64,000 bases of DNA, from assembly GCF_963675165.1 (NCBI RefSeq), contig NC_087379.1, positions 2,856,201 to 2,920,200 of the forward strand, read 5' to 3'. The position numbers and the translations under genes are program-made. A model generated the notes under the pieces. It was not told the origin of the DNA, did no database searches, and saw only the letters and a program-made list of their open reading frames with translations. The DNA is from Halichondria panicea (Eukaryota > Porifera > Demospongiae > Suberitida > Halichondriidae). Below, in pieces: positions 35,894 through 46,686 of this stretch. Every line of letters starts with the position of its first letter. The stretch's first letter is position 1.

Positions 35894-38412
35894 GAATCTG
35901 AACCTTAATTGTTGTAATTGTTAATTAATCTGAAAGAGATTGGTTATTATATGAATCCACTTACAATAATGCATGGGAGTGTTCCAATGGATGCAGAACA
36001 GGAATGAAGGAAACTATTGCATAATTATGATATTAAAAGACACCAACTCAAGGGAAAAGTGCCATGCATGAGTCTTGGTGCAGTACTGTTGATGGTGATA
36101 GCTACTGGCCGGAGCAATGGTCCTGGACAGCAAAGTATGAGCACTATTATAATAGCATTGTGCTTTTATAGTGTCTTTCTAATCTATGCCATCGCAAATC
36201 GTAAACGCCTGATTAGGCCACTCCAAATGATTTCCCGTCCTTTGCCTGCATCCTGTTAAAGTGACCGTAATTGAGTCTAAAAATTGACGTTACTTTCAAA
36301 CACGTGCATGATCCTGTTGAATTGTTGCGGTTGTTGGTGAAATTCATCGATTGATAGTTATAGGCCGAGTCCAAGGTATACCTACGCTATTTCAGAGACC
36401 AGAAGGCCTGAGGCTCTATGAATAGAGACCATGCATTGGACAAGGCCTATAACTGATTTCAAATAAGAGGAGGGAATTAAACATCCATGCATGGTAAATA
36501 AAAAAACTTAATTCCTCGAGTTATGGGTAGTTTTGCAATTCAAACTCGTGCGTAGCAAAATCTGTTAGATATTCTACTTATAATAATTATAATTTATAGT
36601 AGTTCACTTTTCACTAGAGCGCTAGCTATTTCTGAGTCCATGGTGGCTGCAATTATAAGAGTCAGGAAAGAGCTGCAAAGCGCATTAGAGAGCATGCAAA
36701 CATGAAGTTTGAACTTTAAGCATCCTTTTAACAACACATACAGTGTCATGCATGATCAATCATTTCCCACTTTTTGCATCGTTCCTGCCAGCCAGACTTG
36801 TTATTCCTGCATGCAAATAATAGCATTTACAGTTGGCTTCTTCCACCGAGGCATTATGCAGCACCTGCGGTGCTTTCATTTATTTTGTGATCATTGAAAA
36901 ATTGTCCAGTGTCATCGCAGTATATGCATGAATTCATTTTGGAGGGAAACATCCATGGTAAATAGTACCATGATTAGCAGTTCGGGATCATCACTTTCTT
37001 GGTGAGGAGACCCGAGGAAAATTACCCTCCCCATATCACATTATATAATATAAGCGGATGGAGTCCCATTGATGTTAGACAACCTATAATGAAAGGAATA
37101 AAACAGGATGTATATAAAATACAGCATGAATGAGGTAAAATAAGTGTGTGGATATAATTAATGGATTGTCATACCACAACAGCTGATTTCTGATTCTGAG
37201 GGAACCGTATTACTATAGATGCCTTGTGATCTCAGGGCCTCCCATGCATGCATCAGTATCTTATTAGGAGGCAAAAACAGGAGGCATTCTTGTAAAAATT
37301 GGACTTCTCTTACCACCATCTAAATGACTGCAGTAGCAACGTCACAATAATTATAGCTCATGGCCACTTATGACATGGGCGTGGCTGAGACATACTGTAT
37401 TTTAATACATCTACTGGTATACGCTAGTCTCGCGAGCAGACGTTTGGAGGGAGGGAACCCCAACGTCTGCTCGCGAGACTACCGGTACGCGGTATAGTGA
37501 GTCGATTTAAATAAATAGTGCATGACAAGTTGTCATAATTTTATTACAAGGGAACTGTCTGTCAGCATTGTATTATTTGTAATATACTGTATACTGTAGA
37601 TCTATAGCATACCTGATAATGGAAAAGGAGGTTTGTACTATAGTGCGCATGCGCAACTGTGTAATGCAGGCAAAACATAAACATGGCTGTCATTTTATCA
37701 CTGTCTCACCAATTCAACATCCCTGTCTTCTCTTCATGAATTTCTACGCTTCTTAACGTTCCACTTACGCATTTCATTATTAAAACGTAAAATTTATACT
37801 ACTGTACTGAGAATCTGACTAGAAAACATTTGCTATGGGGAAATACCAAAAAGCGTGGAAACAAGAAATTCCGGCGAGAGCATAACTCCAATCTGTTACA
37901 ACATCATGAACATGTACAGCTCACATTAATTAATTAGGGGAGATGTCTATACTGTGTAGCTTCTGTCACCACATCATCACATCCATATCACCATAATTAT
38001 ATGTATGTATTGTCCCAAAACTCAAACACCAACATTGTCCCCCAAAATGCATGTACTGTAATAAATTGAACATCACCAGCAATGTGCTAGGGACTGGCGG
38101 CGAAAACCATCATTTTGCATGGAAAAACTACCAGCAAAAAATGTATTTGTGTAACAGATTGCAGCTATGCTCTCACCAGATTTCTTGTTTCCACACTTAT
38201 TGGTGTTTCCCCTGGCCAATCATAGCAACTTTTTACATTGCAAATGTTTTTCTAGCTGGTGTACATGAGTGTATGCATTCATGAATATAAACAATGTACT
38301 GCATGACTTGTATAATTTATTATGATTCACTTGCCGACAGTTACATGGTAACAGGCAAATAATGTGTTGATCACTCATTCATAATAATAATATCTCTTGA
38401 TTCCCCCACCTT
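35894..38412. other. Gene-poor region downstream of CDK10
   Basis: No supported gene. The first few hundred bases are likely CDK10 3' UTR. Positions 36545-36880 resemble the centre of the element at 32407-33802. A CG-rich hairpin lies at 37435-37481. Confidence 0.45.
37435..37481. repeat. CG-rich 20-bp hairpin
   Basis: TAGTCTCGCGAGCAGACGTT and its exact reverse complement are separated by a short loop. Each arm contains the palindrome CTCGCGAG. GC content is far above the surroundings. Confidence 0.85.
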
Positions 38413-38977
38413 CTGCTGGGACAGTGTCCCCCACCACCTCCCGGTCCTTGTTGTTCCAGCTCAGACTCACCAACATCAACAACTGTCTGGACTGGGTCGT
38501 GAGTACATAATTATGACATTGTGTCCTCTAGTTAACCAGTGTCTTCGTTTCAGGAACAACCAGACAGGATAGCTGCTGTCACTGAAGCACTGGTGTCTGA
38601 GATCCAGGGCCATTGTCAATGCTCGTTTCCTCGTAGTGATATCCAAGAGCCATCCTTTCAATACTTCCCAGAGTCAAACCAAGCTGTAACCTTCCGTGCT
38701 ATCACTACCTCTACCTTCATTGATGGTATATCAGGCTGGATTACTGAGGATGATTTATTGAGAGTGCAGATGGTTATCATAATTATACGAGTGGACAAGT
38801 CTTGTCAGGTGGAGATATCGAGTCTTACGGACATAAAGTGTAATGTTCCTGAGAGCGGTAACTCGGTCGCTGTGGTCGGAGGAGTGCATGGTGGGGGTGG
38901 TCATTGTCCTTATCATTGCTGTTACTACTTTTATAGTGATTGCTGCATGTTCTGGTGCTCAAGAGCAGGAGAGATAA
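38413..38977 (+). pseudogene. Fragment of a single-pass membrane receptor, frameshifted
   Basis: Two exon-like blocks join in phase: about 38413-38500 (ending NNCLDWV before GTGAGT) and 38554 onward (EQPDRIAAVTEALVSEIQ). The second reads a cysteine-containing domain ending CQVEISSLTDIKC. Right after NSVAVVGG the frame changes by one: in the next frame a hydrophobic helix VVIVLIIAVTTFIVIAA appears, ending in a stop at 38975. An intact version would thus be extracellular domain, membrane helix, short tail. No upstream exons or cytoplasmic kinase domain are seen nearby. The juxtamembrane block reminds me of membrane-proximal domains in sponge receptors, which is inference. Confidence 0.4.
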
Positions 38978-39103
38978 CGAGACCCTCCAACATAATTATA
39001 TAAATTGTCAGTTATACATAATTATAGTTTATTGTAATTGTCTGCTACAAGTACAGTAAAGACTGTATACCACTCAGAGGCCAAAAAATTATATAGCTTA
39101 ACT

Positions 39104-39200
39104 ACCGTATAGCGGGAAATTTTCGGGAGGTGCAAAATTTCGGGTTTTTCGAGGGTAGAGCAGTTAACGCAATACCAAGAAACCACACCGACTAATAGTT
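39104..39200. repeat. Single end of a CCGTATA-type element
   Basis: TACCGTATAGCGGGAAATTTTCGGG resembles the ends at 23166 and 34713 in its first twelve bases, but no matching right end was found. Confidence 0.4.
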
Positions 39201-39487
39201 TTGCATGTGAAATACCGGTGCGTGGGAGTTTTTATCCCATGCAGTTTATTTTGCAGTGGCTGGGTGCATTGCTTACAGCACGACGACCCATGGCCGCCCT
39301 CCCCCCCCCCCCCACCACCACTCTACCACTACCATGCAGTGAACACCCTGCATGGAGACCACCCTCTGTATGATGACTGAACAGACTTTGTATAACTATT
39401 ATATCTCCTCCAACATGATTGTAGAATAGTACACTGCTTATTCAAACTTTAATTCAGCATTTGCACACTGTAAAAAAATGATGTTTG

Positions 39488-39574
39488 GGTTTTCACACAG
39501 AGTGCGTGACTATTGTGGCAAATGTGCGTTTTTTCCCCGCAATAGTCACGCACTTGCTGCGTTGCGTGAAAACC
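39488..39574. repeat. Imperfect inverted repeat
   Basis: GGTTTTCACAC-AGAGTGCGTGACTATTG pairs with CAATAGTCACGCACTTG...GTGAAAACC about 30 bases away, with bulges. It lies just 5' of a second, perfect hairpin. Confidence 0.7.
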
Positions 39575-39604
39575 ACACATTGATTAGTGTAGTAATTTAC
39601 ATTA

Positions 39605-39670
39605 TATAACCTCTCATTTTGTATTTTGCGTTGATCACTATCAACGCAAAATACAAAATGAGAGGTTATA
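39605..39670. repeat. Perfect 31-bp hairpin with 4-base loop
   Basis: Both arms are exact reverse complements (inner part CTCATTTTGTATTTTGCGTT) around the loop CACT. A further few bases pair after a two-base gap. Confidence 0.9.
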
Positions 39671-39829
39671 ATGTGGGTTATTACTTTGAATCCTCGATAG
39701 AAATGACTTGCTTTGTGTGTTTAACTTAGTCTCTTTTAATAAATAAAACTGCATGTGATTCTACTCCTCTATAGAAATGACTTGCTTTGTGTTAGTCTCT
39801 TAAAGCAATAACTGCATGTGATTCTGCTC

Positions 39830-41300
39830 CTATACTCCTCCTGAAATGAATTCTCTGAACTTTTCTTGTTCAAATTGTCTCATGATTTCATTCAGTGCAT
39901 ATACCTGCATGTGTATAGAAATTTAAGGAACATAGTCAAATGATAACGAATTGCATGCCCATGTATTGTTCAGCGGTGATTACCAGTGACTGTACTTCCT
40001 CTACTAAATATTATTACCTCTGCTCGTTGCTTTGCCTTTAGTTTGGCTACTTCTTCATTGCGTTTTCTCTTTTCCTTCATTTGACTCTCCTTGTTAGCAG
40101 CTGACTCTTGTTGACCTCGTAGAGCACCTGTTGATAAAATATAGAATCATGGTACTACTATAACCCTGGCTATCTGTAAAGTAGTAATAATAAGCAATTG
40201 CAACTTACAGAGATCTTGCAGTTGACTTCTTAGCTGCCTCTGACTCTGTGTATGATTATAATAGAGCATCATCATGCATGCATGCATGCAGTAATAATTG
40301 TGCTTACTTTGTTATCACACAGTGACTGGATGTAGTTGTGACAGCGAGCAAAGTTGGAATCTGGTGAGGAGGGTGGTACGTTAGGAATACCACTGTCTTT
40401 TGGAGTGATAGAGTGTCTTTCTGAGAAATAAACGGTCTTGCAGGGGGACTGCACTAATGAAGCAGGTGAACGAGGAATCTCAGGGAAATTTGATGATGGT
40501 TTTCCTGACTCTGAAAGTCTTTTTGATAAATCTTTTACGGGTGACTTACAGGGACTACTATGTTCAGATGTGGTCAGTGATGATTTGTCAGTATTGCTAA
40601 GTGATGGTCTAATGGCGGGTGTGCCTTCAGGGGGTACTTTTTTAGGGGAAGGTGTGTTGTAATTACAAGACTTAATTGAGCTGTCCTTGGAGACAGTTTT
40701 TCGCTGCTTTGGTCTCCGCCTCAATCTCACTTTAGCTTGATTGACTACATGCTCAGCAAGTTCTTGACATCCTACATACAGGTAAAAAGGGCAAGTCATT
40801 TACTTATTTCACATGTAAAATGTACTCTCATTGATCTACTATTTAATAGCTACGTGTGTGTGTGTCGTCTGGGGTACATTTTATATACCCATTTCTTCCA
40901 TTTTGTTGCTTGTGGGTCGATCTGAACAACTTGTGGTAGTGTTGTCACTCATTTTGTATCTAAGCTTCATACGAGCATTGCTACATTTTGATACTGTCAC
41001 TTCATTGTTTCTTTTATCAGCATAGACACAGTCAGTTTGATCATAATCATTGATTAGTTTGACAGGAGAACACTTCTTGATGTCAATTCGCTCAGTCTTG
41101 AGCACAAAATTGTCACTGCTCCTAGTTTGAGAGGCCAAGTAACTGTGAAACCTTTTGTTCAGGAGTGTGAACAAGACCTCTTGGCTGTTGCTCAGTGGTT
41201 TCTTCCTCGATTGAGCAACCAGAACGGGAGCCTTGCTTACAATCATCATGGGAGAAGGTTTCACCTCTAGCTCGAGTGAAGGACCCATGGCATTAGCCAT
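39830..41300 (-). CDS. Uncharacterised protein with C-terminal coiled coil
   Basis: Not recognised. Five exons on minus: 41300-40889, 40771-40308, 40245-40209, 40127-40018, 39904-39830. All junctions are GT-AG and in phase, giving 365 residues. Residues 1-137 contain a block around EVLFTLLNKRFHSYLASQT that may be a small helical domain. Residues 138-290 are basic then Ser/Pro-rich with several SP sites (SPKK, SPCKSPVK, RSPASL), plausible CDK targets. Residues about 293-365 form a charged helix rich in Lys, Glu and Gln (QRQLRSQLQDL, EEVAKLKAKQRAE, MRQFEQEKFREFI). The pattern suggests a cytoskeletal or centrosomal partner protein, which is inference. It shares a 180-base divergent promoter region with NIP7. 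Confidence 0.72.
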
Positions 41301-41480
41301 TGATCGACCTTACCCTTAGCGTCAAGTTTTCTCACAGGCGAGAGCAGCTCCTCCCCCTAATGTGTCCATTCCGTTCAGCAAACTCACCCCGATTCCAGAA
41401 CCACATTAGCTTGTATTTGACCTTTTAACCTCTGACTTTACAAATCAACCTGTATTTCAACCACGTGGCCGGCCAAAAAG
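41301..41480. promoter_or_regulatory. Candidate bidirectional promoter, coiled-coil gene / NIP7
   Basis: Only 180 bases separate the two divergent start codons. The region is less AT-rich than average for the window and shows no TATA box, as is usual for housekeeping promoters. Confidence 0.5.
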
Positions 41481-44400
41481 ATGAGACCTCTCACTGAAGA
41501 TGAGATGAAATCTGTTTTTGAGAAGCTTTCTAAATAGTAAGTGAGCTCATAACCATGGGCTATAAGCTATTTCTCAGTTTGGCAAGCTGCTTTCAGGAGA
41601 TTGATCATAACTTCACCACTAAAATTAATGTCTAAAACTAGGATATGTACGTATACATGTACTGTACAGATGAAGATGAATGTCGTGAAGGTATATGCAT
41701 TCCTCACAGTATAGGGGAGAATGTGAGGCTACTGGTGGACAGACCTGATGGAAACTATTGCTTCCGACTGCATAAGGACAGAGTGTACTATGTCAGGTAT
41801 GCAGAAGTGATGCACTGTTGACAAAATAGAGGGCAAGTGGTGCAGTGGTGCAAGTGGTGTAGTGGTTCCTTCCCACGTAATAGCTTTGTTCTTTTCTTTT
41901 ATTCTTTGAAGCTCTAGCTTCTTACGATAGTTTAATACGGTGGAAGATTAGTAGAAGTTTTCAGGTTCACTATTATGTGCATCAAAAGCATTGCACGATA
42001 CTTATTAGGTGCACACACACACACACACACACACAACAGTGAATCTATTATGAGAAAAGCTACAAATGTTGCCAGGAAGAATCTCATAAGCCTAGGCACA
42101 TGCATCGGAAAATACACCAAGAGTGGCAAATTCCACCTCCAAATCACAGCACTGGATCTACTGGCCCCTTACGCGAAGGTGAGCTTAGCGAGTGTTGCAA
42201 TCTAGGTGGGTACCATTTGCACAGCGTGGATTCTAATCATTATGGGCCCAATATCACCTTCGTTCCTCATACCTTGATGATGCTGATATAGCAGTCAGTG
42301 TATATAACTATACGCCACTGGTCTGTTCCGTTCCTGTGATGGTGCAAACAATATAAAAACTTCGAGCTTTGAAGTCGATGACTTTGTTTTAGTTGACTTT
42401 CATCTTTTGAGCGGCAGTGTAAGAAGTTGGAGTATTCCAGGAGCTGGAACTGTAACACTAGCTGAGAGTTCCCCCGTGGATTCCAGAGAACCTGTTGTAT
42501 ACAGCTTATATGCTTGTAAAATCAGGTGTATAATTATGGCTTAATAGTTTGTTCATTCAGCGGAGACTCTATTATGGTGTTACGGTAATTAACGTGTACG
42601 TTGAAGCCAATGAGAGTTCATTTTCCTAGAAATTCTGTACATATGGTATGTAAAATGTTGGCTTGGATTTTAATTGTGTCAGTGTATTATTACAATGTTT
42701 ACGAGAGATTGCATTCTAGACAGCGTCTACAATTTCCTATCCGTTATTTTTGTGTCTTGTAAAAATTGTAAAGCATCTGTGGTTGTGGTTTTGAGTATCT
42801 GGCATGTCAGATGTTCATATTGAAACAAGAATACCGTATCACTCAGTTGCAGTAACGAATTCAACAATTTCCTGGTATTAACCATGAATTGCCACGGTTA
42901 TATAAGTTATGTTCATTACTGCATGTAAGTTTATAGTCAAAACAATGGTACTATTTTGAGTTGACCAGGAGGCCTCATGGAAAACAACTTAATTTAATGT
43001 TCTAACCGATTGCTTCCTAGTGCATACTATGTTATGCACAATAATTATTTTAAAGCCAATACTCTCTACCTATCATTACCCCCCCCCCCCCCCCACACAC
43101 ACACACACACTTACACAGTACAAAGTGTGGCTGAAGCACGGCTCTGAGCAGTCCTTTCTCTATGGCAACCACATACTTAAGTCTGGACTGGGCCGGATCA
43201 CTGAGAACACAGCCCAGTATCAGGGGGTGATCATGTGCTCCATGAACGACACTCCTCTGGTGAGCAGCTGTGTGTGTGCGTGGGTTGTGTCTGTGTATGT
43301 AAGTATTAGGGGGTGATCATGTGCTCCATGAACGACACTCTTCTGGTGAGCAGCTGTGTCATCTGATAGTATGCAAGTGTTAAAAGGTGCATAGGGTCTG
43401 CCAATTTACAGTTGGGAAGGGACTTTCTTTGAATTGTGTTTGTGTGTAAAAGATTGTCATCTGGTGAGGGGATTCTTGTATTTAATGTTGGCAGGGAAAT
43501 ACGATAAAGTGATTGTCTGTTAATTGCCTGATGCTTAGTGATGCACGCACCCTTAATCAGTGGTAAACTTATATTAATCTGTTTTCCTTAACACTTATTT
43601 TGCAAGCGTAACAGTTGTACAGCGTTTCCTTAGTTACGAAACAACCAGTTGTGGTGCCATTGTTTGCACATTCGAAGTGTTCCGGACAAGTGGTATCATC
43701 ATAATTGATGACTGCTCTGTAAGTTTGTCGCCTGTGTGTGCTCATGAGATCATTCATCTTTCCCCGGAATCTCTAATTTTTGTTGTTCCCATTCCACCTT
43801 CCGTGGGCGTGGAAACTGCAATACTAGGGAGTTATAAACCGCTAGTTCCATTTAGCAAATTAGGACCTACTCTCCTGAGTGTAAAATATAAAGGTAATCC
43901 CTTACCTACACCACAAGTCACACAATCCCACGGTGGCCAGACCTCATTATTATGACAGTGTCTTCTCCACCATGCACCAAGTTGGTTGGCATTTATAATT
44001 ATCACCATTATATCAGTCTCTGTCTGTCTGTGCTGGGATTAGGGACTCGGGTTATGATACCTCCTACCATCCTACTCTTTCTTATGTACTATATCACTAT
44101 TGCTGTTCCAGTAAAGTCACTGTAGCTGTCTTCCATTGTAGACATGATACGGTGTAGTTGGTACAATATTCCCGTAGCAGTCTACTCGACCCAGGATGTT
44201 ATGGGAAGTTTGATCAAAGCTATTGTTTCTGTAGTGTGTTTCCTCACGAGTCACATTATACAGTATTCAGTCTACTTAACCCTGGATGTTCTGGGAAGTT
44301 TGATCAAAGGTATTGTTTCTGTAGTGTGTTTCCTCACGAGTCACATTATACAATATTCAGTAGAATCATCACTTGTGAGCCATGAGTAACAATTAATGTA

Positions 44401-45472
44401 TACTAGTTGTCAGCAGATACATAGCTGTACTTCAATCGGTACAAATGCTGATAAATTCGCTTGAATAACCAACGTTGCACAACATTGCCTTCAAGCCATG
44501 GTTCCTGTTCCTTGGTGCGTATAGTTGTTACTTCCAAAACCTGTATTCAATTTTCACTTGGATTTGTGATGCGTGAAAATACATGTACTGCTAATTAACC
44601 TGTTGAAAATGTCACAACAGCACTAATCAAAGTTGTACTGTTAGAGTAATAACTGGTCATGTGCACGATTGCAATAACATTTGTTAACTCATAGCAGTAC
44701 CAGTGTGAGACGTCTGTTTAGTGTCAAGTTTCAATTGACATTCAGTACGTTTAAACAAGTGATTCTGGTTATTGGGAAGTATTGAGTTACCCTTCAGGAA
44801 GTCTTAGAGTATACTTCACTGGAAATATTTCGCAGCTGAAACAATGAAACTCTTGTTCTCGTTACACTGCAACACCGTCTGAATGGCACTTGTGGTTTTT
44901 TAGTTCCCCTTCATTATTTATTAATCACACCACTGTTCACTTGGTATTCTCAATACCACCTGGTGTTACATATAAGTATAGGTATACGAAGGTTATTCCT
45001 ACCAAGTATATTCACACAAGTGGGAGTTGACGGGCAATCACATCTGACCTGTGTTTATTGTTGTAACAGTAGGCTTGAGGCTCTGTTTTTACACTCCTCT
45101 GGGTGCAGTGTGTTTAGTGGTCAGCAGGGTACAATAGCCTTTGTTTTTCACTCGCTCCCCAAATAGATCGACACTCAAATTCATAAATTCTGTGTGTTGT
45201 TGCTGTTTGTGCACGGTAATTTATGAGCCCTTGGTACTATAGGAGAATGCAGTTTTGCAAAAGAGTACTTGTTATGTTTGCCCATGGCTTCCATTGACTG
45301 ATGTTTACGTGTGCACATCAGGGAAGTCATTCTTTTTCCTCTATTTCTGTAGGGGTTTGGAGTGGTTGCCAAGTCGACGGCTGACTGCAGACGTGCTGAC
45401 CCTGGCACAATAGTAGCGTTCCATCAAACTGATATAGGAGAGTATTTGAGATCAGAGGACACTTTAACCTGA
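41481..45472 (+). CDS. NIP7: NIP7, 60S ribosome biogenesis factor
   Basis: NIP7 is needed for pre-rRNA processing and 60S assembly in the nucleolus. Five exons: 41481-41536, 41710-41796, 42040-42178, 43119-43259, 45353-45472, giving 180 residues, the same as human NIP7. The start MRPLTEDE, then [60 protein letters not shown] and the end [17 protein letters not shown] follow the family throughout. The C-terminal PUA-like RNA-binding half is intact. Intron 4 is long (2.1 kb) and carries a copy of the exon 4 end. Confidence 0.95.
43221..43360 (+). repeat. Duplicated 3' end of NIP7 exon 4 with its donor
   Basis: GGGGGTGATCATGTGCTCCA...GGTGAGCAGCTGTGT (43223-43275) recurs at 43308-43360 with one substitution in the coding part (CTCCT to CTCTT). 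The second copy keeps the donor GTGAGC but has no acceptor close by. Confidence 0.9.
44165..44370. repeat. Tandem duplication of about 105 bases in NIP7 intron 4
   Basis: Two adjacent copies share GGGAAGTTTGATCAAAG and GTGTGTTTCCTCACGAGTCA with few differences. The unit length is a multiple of three, which leaves two overlapping frames open, but no family is recognised. Confidence 0.85.
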
Positions 45473-45539
45473 CACTGTGCGTTGTTCAGTTATTGTCTTC
45501 TTGTTTTGAGTGTCTCCTTTTATACGGAAGAGCTTGTAC

Positions 45540-45545
45540 AATAAA
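45540..45545 (+). other. Poly(A) signal of NIP7
   Basis: AATAAA begins 68 bases after the NIP7 stop codon. Confidence 0.7.
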
Positions 45546-45818
45546 AGTGTACATTTCTGTTGTGATTTTCGTCTCAATGTATGCATGTGTATAATTGGTG
45601 TGGATATATTGCAGTGCATGCATGGGGAGATTTATGAGGTTGCATGGTGGTTGTAACGTTATTCATGAGACTGGAATAAACAAGGAAATGCAGGAAGGAT
45701 GTGTTATTTCCATGAATTCATGTCAGCCTTGTAGCAATAACTTGTTGATTATACTATGTACTACCTTTTATCACTTGTACTGTAGCTCCAGTTTTTTTCT
45801 CTAGCCTGTAGCAGCCTG

Positions 45819-46098
45819 TAGGGCTGTCCCAATTAAAAACAATTTGCCTATTAATTATTTTTATTAGAATTTCTCAATTATTATTCCCAGATAATTACCC
45901 ATTATTCTCCATTGAAAAACCAACATGAACGTGAACCATAAATAACAACCATATTATAAAACTAAACAACTGATATGTGTACTGCACTTGCATTAGTATT
46001 ATTGACCGCTATGACCTTTTAAATCTCTGACTCTACCTAATTTTTTTAGCCTCACTTATTATTCTCAAAATTATTCTAGTATAATTGGGACAGCCCTA
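45819..46098. mobile_element. hAT-like MITE
   Basis: Perfect 17-base inverted ends TAGGGCTGTCCCAATTA bound a 280-base AT-rich element without ORF. TAGGGCTG-type ends are common in hAT elements. I could not identify a clean 8-bp target duplication. Confidence 0.65.
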
Positions 46099-46686
46099 AT
46101 AGCAGGCATACAAGATGCTCCGCTGGGGATTGCTGTACAAATTTCCTGATATGCATATATAGACTTTATGTGGATTGATGTGTTATCAAGTTGCTTAGTT
46201 GCATAGCAGCAATCACAATGTAAATCTATGTTGCCATTACCGTGCTAACAACAATGATAAATGAAAACAAAATAATGTGCAACCCCTTAATTGTATGTAA
46301 GTTCTTCTTTGACTTAGAAAGCTTCCTCATGACAAGCTAATTCTATATGTTGTCTAAGTCTTGACCTAATAGATATCATAATTATAGTTTCCTTCTTCAA
46401 GAGCTTCACATGATGCTTGCGCTGCTTCGATCAGCGCACAATGTATGTTAACACACAATGGCACATTCTAAAAGTGCACAAAGCCTTAAACTATGCACTT
46501 TAATTAATGTGTGTTCCAGCTCTAGTATTTTCGTCACTTAATTATATATACTGTGGTGGAACTCTTACGTTTTGCATTGAGTTGTAGCATTGAGTTGTAA
46601 CAATTATATTTAGTGCTCATAAAAATTAATCAGAGATTATACAGACAGTCACACATTGACAAAGACAGCACACAAAATAAGGTACG

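Noticed and set aside
36017-36259. 80-residue ORF with a hydrophobic stretch after CDK10
   Set aside because: It probably lies in the CDK10 3' UTR. No family similarity and no splice partners were seen.
43677-43955. 92-residue plus-strand ORF in NIP7 intron 4
   Set aside because: Inside an intron of a confirmed gene, overlapped by a minus ORF, with no domain recognised.
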